From Methylovorus mays (lineage in GTDB: Bacteria; Pseudomonadota; Gammaproteobacteria; Burkholderiales; Methylophilaceae): 64,000 bases of DNA. The stretch is from positions 124,001-188,000 of the forward strand of contig NZ_JAJAVG010000005.1 of assembly GCF_020531915.1 (NCBI RefSeq). The letters are read 5' to 3'. The notes under the pieces are model-generated. The model was given only the letters and a program-made list of their open reading frames with translations, made no database searches and was not told the DNA's origin. The position numbers were made by a program, and so were the translations under genes. Of this stretch, positions 35,051 to 43,332 are shown one piece after another. Position 1 is the stretch's first letter. Each line of letters starts with the position of its first letter.

Positions 35051-36310
35051 ATGCGCACGATAAAAAAATTCAGTTTGCGACGTGGCTTGGGAGAATTAGG
35101 GCCCGGCCTGGTAACAGGTGCGGCGGATGATGACCCGAGCGGCATCGCAACATACTCTCAGGCAGGCGCACAGTTTGGCTACTCCATGCTGTGGACCATG
35201 ATCTTCACCTTGCCACTGATGGTTGCCATCCAGATGGTGAGCGCCCGTATCGGATATGTCACGCGGCAAGGCCTGGCAGCCAACATCAAGACCAGTTTCC
35301 CCCGATGGGTGTTGCTGACTGTCGTCAGCATGCTGCTGATCGCCAATACGCTTAACGTAGCCGCTGATATTGCCGCCATGGCAGAGGCTTTGCGTCTGCT
35401 GGTGGGCGGCTCCTCGCATCTCTATGCCGTGGCTTTCGGGCTTATCTGCCTGTTGCTACAGGTGTTTCTGCCCTATCGCACCTATGTGCGCTGGCTGAAA
35501 TGGCTGACACTGGCGCTGTTGTCTTATGTGGCAGTGGTATTCACGCTGCATCTGAACGGGTGGATGATCGTGGGAAAAATCCTCCATCCAGACATTACCC
35601 TCAACCATGACATGCTGCTGATGATGGTGGCGGTCTTCGGCACCACCATCAGCCCTTATCTTTTTTTCTGGCAAGCCGCTCAGGAAATGGAAGATAGCGC
35701 CGGGCTCCCAGCCCCTACCGCACACCAGGTAAATCGCAAGCTAAAACACATCAAGGTCGACACCGTCATCGGCATGAGCTTTTCCAATCTGATTGCGTTT
35801 TTCATCATCCTGAGCACGGCCGCCACGTTAAATGCAGCAGGAGTCAACGACATCCAAACCTCAGCACAAGCGGCAGAAGCGCTCAGGCCGATTGCTGGCG
35901 AATTCACCTTTATCCTGTTCAGCATGGGCATTATCGGCACGGGCATGCTGGCTGTTCCCATACTGGCGGGGTCAGCGGGCTATGCCGTGGCAGAGGCAGC
36001 AGGATGGCAAGGAGGCCTGAACTCCAGGCTGGATCACAACGAGGGCCGTGGTTTTTACGGTGTGATTGCCGCCGCGACCATAGGCGGCGTCATTTTCTGC
36101 TTTACGCCCATGGATCCGGTGAAGGAATTATTCTGGGCGGCAGTCATCAATGGCATCATTTCCGTTCCCATCATGGTCGTCATGATGTTGTTGGCATCGC
36201 GGGTCAGCATCATGGGGCCTCATGTCATCAGCCCTCGCCTGCGCTGGTTGGGATGGGCCGCCACAGCCGCCATGGCGGTGACCGTTGTCGGCATGCTGCT
36301 GACCTTGTGA
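35051..36310 (+). CDS. Nramp-related divalent cation transporter, non-canonical metal site
   Basis: The 419-residue protein has about 11 membrane segments and aligns by eye with Nramp/MntH: GELGPGLVTGAADDDPSG at the first helix break and FGTTISPYLFFWQAAQEM at the sixth. The canonical DPGN motif is DPSG here (residues 28-31), and the MPH of helix 6 is replaced by S-P-Y (201-203), so the Met and His usually lining the manganese site are missing. Nramp relatives with altered sites can carry other ions such as magnesium; the ion here is unknown. Confidence 0.85.
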   Translation: MRTIKKFSLRRGLGELGPGLVTGAADDDPSGIATYSQAGAQFGYSMLWTMIFTLPLMVAIQMVSARIGYVTRQGLAANIKTSFPRWVLLTVVSMLLIANTLNVAADIAAMAEALRLLVGGSSHLYAVAFGLICLLLQVFLPYRTYVRWLKWLTLALLSYVAVVFTLHLNGWMIVGKILHPDITLNHDMLLMMVAVFGTTISPYLFFWQAAQEMEDSAGLPAPTAHQVNRKLKHIKVDTVIGMSFSNLIAFFIILSTAATLNAAGVNDIQTSAQAAEALRPIAGEFTFILFSMGIIGTGMLAVPILAGSAGYAVAEAAGWQGGLNSRLDHNEGRGFYGVIAAATIGGVIFCFTPMDPVKELFWAAVINGIISVPIMVVMMLLASRVSIMGPHVISPRLRWLGWAATAAMAVTVVGMLLTL

Positions 36311-36617
36311 GGCCGCTTCCTCTATTCCCCTGGCATTGACTTGGCAGTCCCCTTTATTGTCGCATGCCTCCATAAGCCCCGCTAATAATACTGCCCTACA
36401 TCACTAAGCATAACTTATTGATAAATATTGATTTTATGGTGCGACCTGCCCCATCGGGGTACTTTCATGGTGGTTCCCACCCAACAACTCCGAACAAAAT
36501 AAAAACAAGCCATTGATTTTAATGGAATAAAAAATAAATCCCTCAATGGCACAGCCTTTGCTTATGCAGGGCAGTACCACCGCCTCATCAAGTTATCCAA
36601 CTTCTCAGGGAAAAATC
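36311..36617. other. Promoter region of the PEP-CTERM genes
   Basis: About 307 AT-rich bases. They hold a sigma-54 promoter (36547-36562) and, about 90 bases upstream of it, the short inverted repeat CCCC-ATC-GGGG (36449-36459). That repeat is at a suitable distance to be an activator (enhancer-binding protein) site; this role is inference. Confidence 0.5.
36547..36562 (+). promoter_or_regulatory. Sigma-54 (RpoN) promoter
   Basis: TGGCAC-AGCCT-TTGCT matches the -24/-12 consensus with exact GG-N10-GC spacing. It lies 57 bases upstream of the PEP-CTERM ATG. Its position also shows that an upstream in-frame start at 36546 is not used. PEP-CTERM genes in exopolysaccharide-forming Proteobacteria are known RpoN/PrsK-PrsR targets. 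Confidence 0.75.
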
Positions 36618-37328
36618 ATGAAAACAATAAAATTACTCATCGCAGTATTCACTTCACTCCTTTGTTTTGTCAGCACTGCAGAAGCGGCTTTGGACACATG
36701 GGATACCGCCGCCCCGTGGGGTGCAACAAGCCCCACTTACTTTGCAGGCTGGGATGCGTTTGACACCTTGCCTGCGGACAGTACCCCAGATGTGGCAGGC
36801 AGCGGCTCCGGGACGTTTACCTTTTATGTGCCTGGGGCGGGTGTGTTCGGCAATGGCAATATGTACTCGCCACCCAATACCACGACTGGCGCTTACGGCA
36901 TCAGCCTCTCGGCGAACCCCGGTGGCTATTACAACGTGTACGTCCGCATGGAGTCTTTCCGCGCAGATGGTTCATCCCTGCCTACCGCCACACTAATCAT
37001 TGACGACATGATTTCGGAAGCCTTGGGCCTGCCTCCCAACGGCTTTGTCAGCTCGCAGGTCATTACTTACACGGACACGTCTTCTGGCCTCAATGAGTCC
37101 GAATATTACTGGGTCTGGTACAACATACCCGGCTCTTCCAATTACAGCGTGTTCATTGATCAGAACAGCCCTTCGCTCTATACCGTTACCAGCATGGCAG
37201 AAATCGCCGTCATTCCTGTGGCCACGCCCGTTCCCGAACCCGACATCTACGGCATGCTGGCAGCGGGGCTTGGTCTGGTCGGCTTCATGGCGCGCAGCAG
37301 AAAGCGCAAAGAGAATTCACTGAATTAA
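36618..37328 (+). CDS. PEP-CTERM sorting-domain protein
   Basis: The 236-residue exported protein has a signal peptide (MKTIKLLIAVFTSLLCFVSTAEA) and a middle beta-rich, Gly/Ser/Thr/Tyr-rich region without a recognised domain. It ends in a canonical PEP-CTERM tail: VPEPDIYGMLAAGLGLVGF followed by Arg/Lys-rich RSRKRK. The tail is recognised by an exosortase (EpsH), not in this window, and such proteins are released to the cell surface or exopolysaccharide matrix. AGGGA lies before the ATG. Confidence 0.88.
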   Translation: MKTIKLLIAVFTSLLCFVSTAEAALDTWDTAAPWGATSPTYFAGWDAFDTLPADSTPDVAGSGSGTFTFYVPGAGVFGNGNMYSPPNTTTGAYGISLSANPGGYYNVYVRMESFRADGSSLPTATLIIDDMISEALGLPPNGFVSSQVITYTDTSSGLNESEYYWVWYNIPGSSNYSVFIDQNSPSLYTVTSMAEIAVIPVATPVPEPDIYGMLAAGLGLVGFMARSRKRKENSLN

Positions 37329-37380
37329 CACCGCATAAAAACCACATTGCTTACAAACGCTATTCAACCAGGGGGTTACC

Positions 37381-37977
37381 ATGAAATTCACCATTGCAGT
37401 ACTCGCTTTGCTATGCAGCCTGAACGCCCAGGCCGCCACCATCGACTTTGATTCACTGGCCGTGGCAGACAATGCCGTTCATTCCCAAGGGGCCAGTTAT
37501 ACGGAGGATGGATACATGCTGGTAGACAATGCGCCCAGCCCCGATCTGCAGACGCTGGGCACCTTGCACACTTACTATACGCAAAGCACCGCGCTGATAA
37601 AAACCACGTCCTATCAGCAGAGCACGACTATGACGAGCACTTCGGGAAGTGCCTTTGATCTGCTTTCCCTGGATCTGGCCGAATGGGGCGGGCTACCATC
37701 CACCCAGGTCAAGATCGTGGGCTACTTTGCGGCTGGCGGCAGTATCAGCCAGATTCTGACGCTGGATCAGCTGTATGGCTTTCAGTCATTTGCTGTCTCC
37801 GGGTTTACCAGCCTGCTGTCACTCACTATTACCCAATCAACCGGCAAGCTTTACCAGCTGGATAATATCAAGGTCATCTCTGCCGTCCCTGAAGTTGGCA
37901 CCACGCTGATGCTGTTATCGGGCTTGGGCCTGATCGGCATGGTATCGCGTCGCCGCCGCAGCAAAGTGTTCAGTTAA
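37381..37977 (+). CDS. PEP-CTERM sorting-domain protein with variant motif
   Basis: The 198-residue exported protein has a signal peptide (MKFTIAVLALLCSLNAQA) and a beta-rich middle. Its C-terminal tail has the PEP-CTERM layout (VPEVGTTLMLLSGLGLIGM, then SRRRRSK) but reads PEV instead of PEP. It begins 52 bases after the first PEP-CTERM gene, with GGGGG before the ATG, and is probably cotranscribed from the sigma-54 promoter. Confidence 0.83.
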   Translation: MKFTIAVLALLCSLNAQAATIDFDSLAVADNAVHSQGASYTEDGYMLVDNAPSPDLQTLGTLHTYYTQSTALIKTTSYQQSTTMTSTSGSAFDLLSLDLAEWGGLPSTQVKIVGYFAAGGSISQILTLDQLYGFQSFAVSGFTSLLSLTITQSTGKLYQLDNIKVISAVPEVGTTLMLLSGLGLIGMVSRRRRSKVFS

Positions 37978-38293
37978 CCGTATTGAAATTCCTCAGCTCT
38001 TCGGCCCTGACAGGCTGGAGAGCGGCCTTCCGGCCGTCTAGTCAAGTTTGTCATCCGCCGCGCGATATTGCGGGTCTGCCAGCACATTAACCTCGACCAG
38101 ACCTTCGGCCTTTTCCAGCAAGTCCATGCAATCCTGGCTCCTACATGCATATACGCCAATGCCCCACTCGGGTAATTCCCACCGACCCGGACATCACCTT
38201 TACCATTAAAAGCCACAGCCCGATCTGCATACGCAAAAATAAAACTGAACTCGCCATCGCGTATCAGTCCAATGAATTTACCCGGACAAGCCC
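37978..38293. other. Intergenic region
   Basis: About 316 bases with no supported gene. A short GC hairpin (CGGCC with GGCCG, 38023-38036) lies about 45 bases after the second PEP-CTERM gene and could end its transcript. Confidence 0.35.
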
Positions 38294-39019
38294 ATGATTA
38301 CTGCGATATGCGATGTATTGAAGGAATGCTACAACCGTGGGTGGATATCTACCCGGGATGGCAATGGGTCTGTTCGCCGCAAAAACGAGAACTGGATATA
38401 CGTCACGCCATCGGGTTCCAAAAAACATCGGCTGGAAGCCGAAAGCCTGATCAAGCTTGAGTTTCAGCCTGATCACTCGCTGGTGAGGCTCAACCCTGAG
38501 GATGGTGGCAAACCCAGTGGTGAAATCGAGCTGCATAGAAGGTTGCTGAGGGAGATTCCTGATACCCGGGCGATCATTCATGTGCATCCGACCTATACCA
38601 TCGCCGCCATGTATGCCGGGCTGGACCTGCAGGCGCTGTCGCTGGATTTCCCCGAAATACATCGCTACACGCGCGTAGCACCTAATGTCCCCAATGTACC
38701 TGCAATCAGCCTGGAACTGGCCCTCGCCACATGCCAGGCATTGGATTTACAGCCAGATGGTCACGTCTCAGCTGATATCGTGGGTTTGGACAGGCATGGC
38801 GTGATTGCCCTGGCCCGCGACCCATGGGGTGCCTTCGAACACATAGAAAGGCTGGAACATATTTGCCAGATCGTGCTGGCCAGCGGCAATCTGCCCAAAC
38901 ATCGCATCGCCTCAGACTTGCAAGTGAATGAGCCGGGCAAGCACGCGCATGCCGATGTTGAAAAGACGGAGGGAGAGGAAACCTTTAATCCGGGCTTAAA
39001 CAGCAGCAATGATATTTGA
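38294..39019 (+). CDS. Class II aldolase/adducin family protein
   Basis: The 241-residue product has the class II aldolase core: a CNRGWISTRDGNGSVR-like substrate loop (residues 12-28), TPSG, GEIELHRRLL, the metal-binding HVHPTYTIA with two His, and a third His in GLDRHGVIALA. Members act as fuculose-phosphate or ribulose-phosphate aldolases/epimerases or methylthioribulose-phosphate dehydratases. The extended C-terminal tail (about 30 polar residues) is unusual. The substrate cannot be assigned; no sugar-pathway gene is adjacent. Confidence 0.8.
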   Translation: MITAICDVLKECYNRGWISTRDGNGSVRRKNENWIYVTPSGSKKHRLEAESLIKLEFQPDHSLVRLNPEDGGKPSGEIELHRRLLREIPDTRAIIHVHPTYTIAAMYAGLDLQALSLDFPEIHRYTRVAPNVPNVPAISLELALATCQALDLQPDGHVSADIVGLDRHGVIALARDPWGAFEHIERLEHICQIVLASGNLPKHRIASDLQVNEPGKHAHADVEKTEGEETFNPGLNSSNDI

Positions 39020-39025
39020 CAGTGC

Positions 39026-39058
39026 GGGCCGCTTTATCTCAGATCAATAAAGCGGCCC
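39026..39058 (+). terminator. Hairpin after the aldolase gene
   Basis: A perfect 11-bp stem (GGGCCGCTTTA with TAAAGCGGCCC, 11-base loop) lies immediately after the stop codon. No U-run follows. Confidence 0.55.
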
Positions 39059-39351
39059 ATCGATAGTATCAAACCGTAGCATGAAGAATGTGGTTGCAGC
39101 GGCTGCAAGCGTTTACCCGCGCAACAAGCCTTGACCGGGATGCAATGGACCATCTGCCTGGATCTTGGCTTATACCGGTGCAGGTTGCAACAGACGCTCT
39201 GGGGCTCCAGAGGCGACGACCTTTCCCACTCCAGCACCACTATCCGGTCTACCTTTTTCAAAAGTGCGAGGCTATGCGTGGCAAGAATACCCGTTTCTCC
39301 GAGGGTAAGTTTTGGCAAACAGAATCCCTGCAAAAAGGAAACTTTTCACCA

Positions 39352-39378
39352 CTAGCACTCTCAAAGAGGGAGTGCTAA
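39352..39378. promoter_or_regulatory. CIRCE element (HrcA operator) upstream of rpoH
   Basis: CTAGCACTC-N9-GAGTGCTAA matches the CIRCE consensus TTAGCACTC-N9-GAGTGCTAA at 17 of 18 arm positions. It ends 10 bases before the rpoH ATG, overlapping the leader and the ribosome-binding region. HrcA binding here would repress rpoH at normal temperature. Confidence 0.93.
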
Positions 39379-39388
39379 AATCAATTTC

Positions 39389-40261
39389 ATGAGTGAGATC
39401 AATCCTATGACGAATGCCCTGACGATTCCTTCAGTATCTTCACTGGATAGTCTTGATCAGTACCTGCGTACGATCAAGGCATTTCCCGTATTGAGCGCCG
39501 AGGAAGAGTACGATCTGGCAACGCGCTTGCGCAAAGATAACGACATTGATGCCGCCAAAGGCCTCATCGTGTCGCACTTGCGCCTGGTCGCCAGCATCGC
39601 TCGCGGCTACTCGGGTTACGGCCTGCCACAAGCCGATCTGATACAGGAGGGCAACGTCGGCCTGATGAAGGCTGTGCGTCGCTTTGACCCTGATCGCGGC
39701 GTGCGCCTGGTGTCTTTTGCCATGCATTGGATCAAGGCAGAGATACACGAATATATTGTGCGCAACTGGCGCCTGGTCAAAGTCGCTACCACCAAGGCTC
39801 AACGCAAGCTGTTCTTCAACCTGCGCAGCATGAAGAAAAACAGCCATACGCTGAGCCCCGACGAAGTGGCGGATATTGCACGCGAGCTCAAGGTCAAGCC
39901 GGAAGAGGTCGTGGAGATGGAGTCACGCATGGGCGGCCATGAGATTTCGCTGGAAGGCAATAGCGATGATGACAGCGAAGATAGCTTCAGCCCGATTGCT
40001 TATCTCCAGGATCAGCAGCCCGAACCTTCTGATCTGCTGGCCGAGCGTGAGGCTGAGCATAATCAGACCGTAGGCCTGGCCAATGCCCTGGAAAGTCTGG
40101 ATGAGCGCAGCCGCCGTATTGTGCAGGCGCGCTGGTTGCAGGAAAACAATAGCGCCACCCTGCATGATCTGGCCGCCGAGTTTGGTGTGTCAGCAGAGCG
40201 TATCCGTCAGATTGAGCAGAAGGCCATGCAAAAAATGAAGGGCATGTTGAGCGCAGCCTAA
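39389..40261 (+). CDS. rpoH: RNA polymerase heat-shock sigma factor (sigma-32)
   Basis: The 290-residue sigma-70-family protein has region 2 (GYGLPQADLIQEGNVGLMKA, then VRLVSFAMHWIKAEIHEY), the RpoH box QRKLFFNLRSMKK (core-binding and stability determinant specific for RpoH), and region 4 (LAAEFGVSAERIRQIEQKAM). Length is normal. The MSEINP start at 39389 has a weak ribosome-binding site, and ATG 39407 (MTNALT) is a possible alternative. It is expected to direct chaperone and protease genes, with its own expression under HrcA. Confidence 0.96.
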   Translation: MSEINPMTNALTIPSVSSLDSLDQYLRTIKAFPVLSAEEEYDLATRLRKDNDIDAAKGLIVSHLRLVASIARGYSGYGLPQADLIQEGNVGLMKAVRRFDPDRGVRLVSFAMHWIKAEIHEYIVRNWRLVKVATTKAQRKLFFNLRSMKKNSHTLSPDEVADIARELKVKPEEVVEMESRMGGHEISLEGNSDDDSEDSFSPIAYLQDQQPEPSDLLAEREAEHNQTVGLANALESLDERSRRIVQARWLQENNSATLHDLAAEFGVSAERIRQIEQKAMQKMKGMLSAA

Positions 40262-40290
40262 ATAAGCATCTGCAATGCTGATTCAAAAAA

Positions 40291-40313
40291 ACCCGGCTTG
40301 GTGCCGGGTTTTT
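40291..40313 (+). terminator. Intrinsic terminator of rpoH
   Basis: The stem ACCCGGC-(ttggt)-GCCGGGT is followed by five Ts, 30 bases after the rpoH stop. Confidence 0.9.
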
Positions 40314-40372
40314 CATGGTGGGCATATGCCATGGATCCATGTTCATGCGTCACTATGCCAATGCCAGTCAAT

Positions 40373-40400
40373 AAAAAAGCTGCCCGAGGGCAGCTTTTTT
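40373..40400. terminator. Bidirectional intrinsic terminator
   Basis: The stem GCTGCCC-(ga)-GGGCAGC is flanked by six As and six Ts. On the minus strand it ends the dynamin-ccoS-small-peptide unit; on the plus strand it backs up the rpoH terminator. Confidence 0.85.
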
Positions 40401-40422
40401 ATATTCTCAATGCAGTGCCGTC

Positions 40423-40533
40423 TTAGCCGAAAATCATGACCGACAGTGCACTCATCCAGGACCAGGTGATGAGTACGACAACAATGGTTAATGGCAAATT
40501 GGCAAAGGTGAACCAGGACTTGTAATCCTTCAT
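40423..40533 (-). CDS. 36-residue single-span membrane peptide
   Basis: This short gene encodes MKDYKSWFTFANLPLTIVVV and then a hydrophobic stretch ending SALSVMIFG, so one membrane helix (about residues 13-35) with a short charged N-terminus. A GTGAGG ribosome-binding site lies about 9 bases before the ATG. It begins 25 bases after the ccoS stop and is followed by a terminator 22 bases beyond its stop, so it is the last gene of the dynamin-ccoS unit. The family was not recognised; cytochrome-oxidase accessory peptides have similar size, but this is speculation. Confidence 0.7.
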   Translation of the reverse strand: MKDYKSWFTFANLPLTIVVVLITWSWMSALSVMIFG

Positions 40534-40558
40534 TTCAAAAACCTCACAAGTTGTATTG

Positions 40559-40765
40559 TTATTCGTCGATTTTAGTATTTTTAGGCGCTTGCTTCAAGCG
40601 ATTAAATGGAATCATGGGATCATCATCGTCCATGAGGATACGCTGGGCGGGCCCTTCCATATCATCATACTGGCCACTTTTGATTGCCCACAAGATGCCA
40701 AACGCAGCGATCACAATGAACACCACCGTCATGCCAAGCAGAAAAAGAAGCGTGGTGACGTTCAT
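40559..40765 (-). CDS. ccoS: Cbb3-type cytochrome oxidase assembly protein CcoS
   Basis: The 68-residue product has one N-terminal membrane helix (LLFLLGMTVVFIVIAAFGIL) followed by the CcoS signature ILWAIKSGQYDDMEGPAQRI and an acidic tail DDDDP. CcoS is needed for cofactor maturation of cbb3 oxidase. No ccoNOPQ genes are in the window. Its ATG overlaps the stop of the dynamin-like gene (ATGA), so it is coupled to that gene's translation. Confidence 0.82.
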   Translation of the reverse strand: MNVTTLLFLLGMTVVFIVIAAFGILWAIKSGQYDDMEGPAQRILMDDDDPMIPFNRLKQAPKNTKIDE

Positions 40766-42723
40766 GCCGCTTGCGTCAACGGAGCATCCTGCACGGATGC
40801 GAGCGCGGCATACATCTGCTGCCGCAGGTTTTCCAGATCCGTCAGTTGACGACGAATACCCGTCTCTATGCTTTCAAGCTCACCTATGCGGTCTTCCAGA
40901 GTATCCGTAGCTTTATAGATACGCTTGATGCTCTCAAGGCGGCGCTTGAGCTGCAGCTGGTGTTCCCGCACTTGCGATTCCATAGGCGCAATCACGGCCT
41001 TCAGCCAGTTTTCCACATCGCGGTTGGCAATTTCATAAACGTGAATAACGCGGGTTGCCAGCGTCTCGAAAAACTTGGAGGTCAGCGTCATTTTTTCATT
41101 GGTGATCATATTGAGCGTGGTATTGAACTGCTCCTTGTACGCACGCTCGAGCTTTGCCAGCTCTTTTTGATAGCGCAGCATGGAGAATGACGGCGCATCG
41201 GACTTGCGCAGGCCATGATCCTGATTGAATTTCTCGTACATCGCGTCCATCATTTTCTTGATTTCTTCGATCTGCGTTTCCGAACTTTGCATGCGGGTTT
41301 TCAGATCCGCAAAAAATTCATCCATGGCACTGCGAATGTTTTTGGTAAAGGTCGCGGCAATCATCTTGTTGCGGGTGGTCGTCACCTGCTCGCGCAAAGC
41401 CTCCATGCCCAGCAGGCTGAACAGCCGATTGGTCTGCTGCGAAAACACGCTGCGTAGCGCCTGAAAGCGCTGCAAGCCTTTCTCGAAGTTTTCCTTGTCG
41501 ACTTTCACCTTGTTCATCATGTGCTCAACCACATCCTCATTCTTGCCGCGCAGGCCTTTAAGCTCATCCAGCTGTTCGCTGAGGCCTTGCAGACGCGAAT
41601 CCAGAATCAGGGTCGAGTTTCCTAAAAGATCATCAATCTCGCTCTGGGTGGATTCCTGCACAATCTGCTTCTTGGAAGGGATCAGCTCATCCGACAGCGC
41701 TTTTTCCAACTCAGGCAAACGACTGCGCTGCAGCAGCGCCGCGTCGCCATTCACTTTGGCGAGCAGACCTTTCTGCGCCGAGATCGGGAAAATCTGGCCT
41801 GCGTCCAGTCCAAGCAATTCTGCGCTGGTCTGCACCTGCTTCTTGATTTCATCTTCGATGCTCTGGCTATCCTTGAGTTCATCCCACAAGCCATCAATCT
41901 TGTTCAGCACTGCCAGACGGCCCTTCTGTTTCCAGCGCGTACCGCTGATGTATTGGCGCCATACGTCGATTTCCGATTTGGTAACCCCGGTATCCGCCGC
42001 CAGAATGAAGAGGACGGCATGCGCATTCGGCAGCATATTGAGCGTCAGCTCGGGTTCGGTACCAATGGCATTCAGGCCAGGCGTATCCAGAATCACCAGA
42101 CCCTGCTCCAGCAAGGGATGCGGGAAATTGATCACGGCATAGCGCCAGCAAGGCACATCCACGGTGCCATTGGCATTCAGATTAAGCGCATCTTCGGGAT
42201 TATTCCGGTCAAACAGACCATAGCGTTCGGCCTCTTCCGGACTGACCGACTTGGTGGTACTGACCTCCTTGAAGGCCTCGATCATGCTGTCGCTATCGTC
42301 AATCTTGAATTCAATCACACGCCATTCTTCAGGGTAGCGCTTGTATTCGGTGGTGGTTGCGTCAGAAGCACGCGTTTCAATTGGCAACAACTGCAGGCAA
42401 GCGGGTTTGGCAGGGTCGTAAAGCAGTTCGGTCGGGCACATGGTGGTACGGCCAGCACTGGATGGCAGCAGGCGCTGCCCATAATCGGCAAAGAAAACGG
42501 CATTGATAAGTTCAGACTTGCCACGGGAGTATTCGGCGACAAAAGCGACATTCAGCTTGTCTTCACGCAGACGCTCGAGCAGTTGCTGCAAACGCTGATC
42601 AATCTGGGCGTCATTCAGCTCCTGTTCATTCAGCCATTGGCGGTAATCCTGCACCGTATTCATCAGGGCTTTGCGCCATTCGCTATAGGCCGCGAACTGA
42701 TGCGCCAATTTACTTTCTGCCAT
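40762..42723 (-). CDS. Bacterial dynamin-like GTPase
   Basis: The 653-residue protein has a dynamin-type G domain: G1 AEYSRGKS (63-70), G2 region with TT after SSAGR, G3 DTPG (213-216), and G4 NKID (274-277). The rest is long helical stalk (about 340-640) with coiled coils. There is no clear transmembrane segment, so membrane contact would be peripheral. Family members act in membrane remodelling or stress tolerance; its role here is unknown. It is coupled to ccoS, which suggests a membrane or respiratory-complex link. Confidence 0.87.
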   Translation of the reverse strand: MAESKLAHQFAAYSEWRKALMNTVQDYRQWLNEQELNDAQIDQRLQQLLERLREDKLNVAFVAEYSRGKSELINAVFFADYGQRLLPSSAGRTTMCPTELLYDPAKPACLQLLPIETRASDATTTEYKRYPEEWRVIEFKIDDSDSMIEAFKEVSTTKSVSPEEAERYGLFDRNNPEDALNLNANGTVDVPCWRYAVINFPHPLLEQGLVILDTPGLNAIGTEPELTLNMLPNAHAVLFILAADTGVTKSEIDVWRQYISGTRWKQKGRLAVLNKIDGLWDELKDSQSIEDEIKKQVQTSAELLGLDAGQIFPISAQKGLLAKVNGDAALLQRSRLPELEKALSDELIPSKKQIVQESTQSEIDDLLGNSTLILDSRLQGLSEQLDELKGLRGKNEDVVEHMMNKVKVDKENFEKGLQRFQALRSVFSQQTNRLFSLLGMEALREQVTTTRNKMIAATFTKNIRSAMDEFFADLKTRMQSSETQIEEIKKMMDAMYEKFNQDHGLRKSDAPSFSMLRYQKELAKLERAYKEQFNTTLNMITNEKMTLTSKFFETLATRVIHVYEIANRDVENWLKAVIAPMESQVREHQLQLKRRLESIKRIYKATDTLEDRIGELESIETGIRRQLTDLENLRQQMYAALASVQDAPLTQAA

Positions 42724-42935
42724 GGTACCCCCACCACACTTTATTATTCACACCACTCTAGCATGCCCGATTTTTAAGTCAAACAAATCAGGCGTATATT
42801 GTCAGTTCCTGCCAATCTCCCGCAACACGAAAGCCCTTATCTGGCGCGCTTATGCAGATACTCTAAAGGGGAGATATCTGAATCCAGATTCGATGATTCT
42901 GCTATCATCAACTTTTTAGCCCAGTCACCCGTCTC

Positions 42936-43322
42936 ATGAGTGGATTAACCCCGGATTCCCCACGCCCGACCGACATTCGCCTGCATCAGAAATCGCGCCT
43001 GCTCGAGATTACATTCGATGACAACACGACCTGCATGCTGTCCTGCGAATTCCTGCGTGTTTACTCCCCTTCCGCGGAAGTACGCGGACATGGGCCCGGG
43101 CAGGAAACCCTGCAAATCGGCAAGGAAGACGTCAACATCACCGCCATCAGTCCGGTGGGCAATTACGCCGTGAAACTGACTTTCTCGGATGGCCACGACA
43201 CCGGGCTTTACTCCTGGGATTATCTCTACGAACTCGCCAGCCACTACGAAGCCCTGTGGCGCGACTACATAGGCCGCCTTGAGATGGCCGGCGTAAAACG
43301 CAAGACAGACAGCAACGCATAA
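42936..43322 (+). CDS. DUF971-family protein
   Basis: The 128-residue product has the DUF971 (gamma-butyrobetaine hydroxylase N-terminal-like) fold marks: [36 protein letters not shown], and [18 protein letters not shown]. Function is unknown. It lies 10 bases before ubiE, a common arrangement in betaproteobacteria. The ATG is 30 bases into a region without other signals, and the TGA of the gene precedes the next ribosome-binding site (AAGGA). Confidence 0.9.
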   Translation: MSGLTPDSPRPTDIRLHQKSRLLEITFDDNTTCMLSCEFLRVYSPSAEVRGHGPGQETLQIGKEDVNITAISPVGNYAVKLTFSDGHDTGLYSWDYLYELASHYEALWRDYIGRLEMAGVKRKTDSNA

Positions 43323-43332
43323 GGAACACACG

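Larger units (their letters stand above)
39020..39388. other. Intergenic region between aldolase gene and rpoH
   Basis: About 369 bases. It holds a strong hairpin after the aldolase gene and the CIRCE element directly before rpoH. The remaining sequence between them shows no supported gene. Confidence 0.5.
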
